Shown here: positions 6,358 to 6,418 of the stretch, piece by piece
Numbering within the stretch: position 1 is the stretch's first letter
Layout of the letters: each line of letters starts with the position of its first letter
From: Pseudomonadota bacterium
Lineage (GTDB): Bacteria > Pseudomonadota > Alphaproteobacteria > Caulobacterales > Aquidulcibacteraceae
Assembly: GCA_023461135.1 (NCBI GenBank)
Contig: JAEWNX010000007.1
Location: forward strand, 1 to 6,418
Direction: 5' to 3'
Length of the DNA stretch: 6,418 nucleotides
Translations under genes and position numbers: made by a program
The notes under the pieces: generated by a model
The model's input: only the letters and a program-made list of their open reading frames with translations
What the model was told of the DNA's origin: nothing
Database searches by the model: none

Positions 6358-6418
6358 CCGGCGGCCCAGCCGCTCGACCAAGCCCATTGGAAATTGTAGC
6401 CGCCGAGCCAGCCGGTCA
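6345..6418 (-). CDS. C-terminus of a BaiN/YhiN-like (HI0933-type) flavoprotein (partial)
   Basis: On the minus strand the right edge encodes 23 full codons ending at TGA (6345-6347). They read TGWLGGYNFQWAWSSGWAAG followed by QVF. The GGYNFQWAWSSG signature is, from recall, the conserved extreme C-terminus of the HI0933-like NAD(P)/FAD-dependent oxidoreductases (E. coli YhiN, clostridial BaiN), where the last segment closes over the FAD site. Only the tail is visible, so catalytic status and length cannot be judged. Its 3' end overlaps the stop region of the convergent membrane-protein gene (6345-6357). Confidence 0.8.
   Translation of the reverse strand, partial: TGWLGGYNFQWAWSSGWAAGQVF

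Overview
The window is GC-rich (well over 60% by eye) and densely packed with chromosomal housekeeping genes. The order panB, a YfgM-type TPR protein, bamB, der, together with the protein sequences, points to an alphaproteobacterium. Caulobacterales/Hyphomonadaceae-like is my guess, from recall of protein style rather than from any search. I see no mobile element, tRNA, rRNA, CRISPR array or phage gene.

Layout. Positions 2-199 (+) are the end of an unrecognised membrane protein. Positions 277-4716 (+) form a run of four co-directional genes. panB (277-1140) encodes ketopantoate hydroxymethyltransferase. A GTG-started, single-pass membrane protein with a TPR-like periplasmic domain (YfgM family) follows at 1206-1925. 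The lipoprotein BamB (1922-3280) overlaps it by ATGA, and Der/EngA, a double-domain ribosome-assembly GTPase, is at 3376-4716. On the other strand galM (aldose 1-epimerase, 4713-5729) converges on der, and the two stop codons share one CTAG. A 91-base divergent gap separates galM from an uncharacterised membrane protein of about four helices (5821-6357, +). The right edge holds the last codons of a minus-strand gene (6345-6418) whose C-terminus looks like the BaiN/YhiN (HI0933-like) flavoprotein family.

How the genes fit together. The YfgM-BamB-Der block is the arrangement known from E. coli (yfgM-bamB-der), linking envelope protein export and outer-membrane assembly with ribosome maturation. 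panB at its head adds the first committed step of pantothenate/CoA synthesis. galM and the two genes on the right look unrelated to the block.

The window looks ordinary overall, and I found no convincing undescribed multi-gene system. The points most worth a second look are small. Just before der there is a heptamer repeat that places TGA in all three forward frames and leaves der without a Shine-Dalgarno sequence. A possible 21-residue leader ORF lies ahead of that repeat. The second GTPase domain of Der has alanines where the G4 Asn and G5 Ser are expected.
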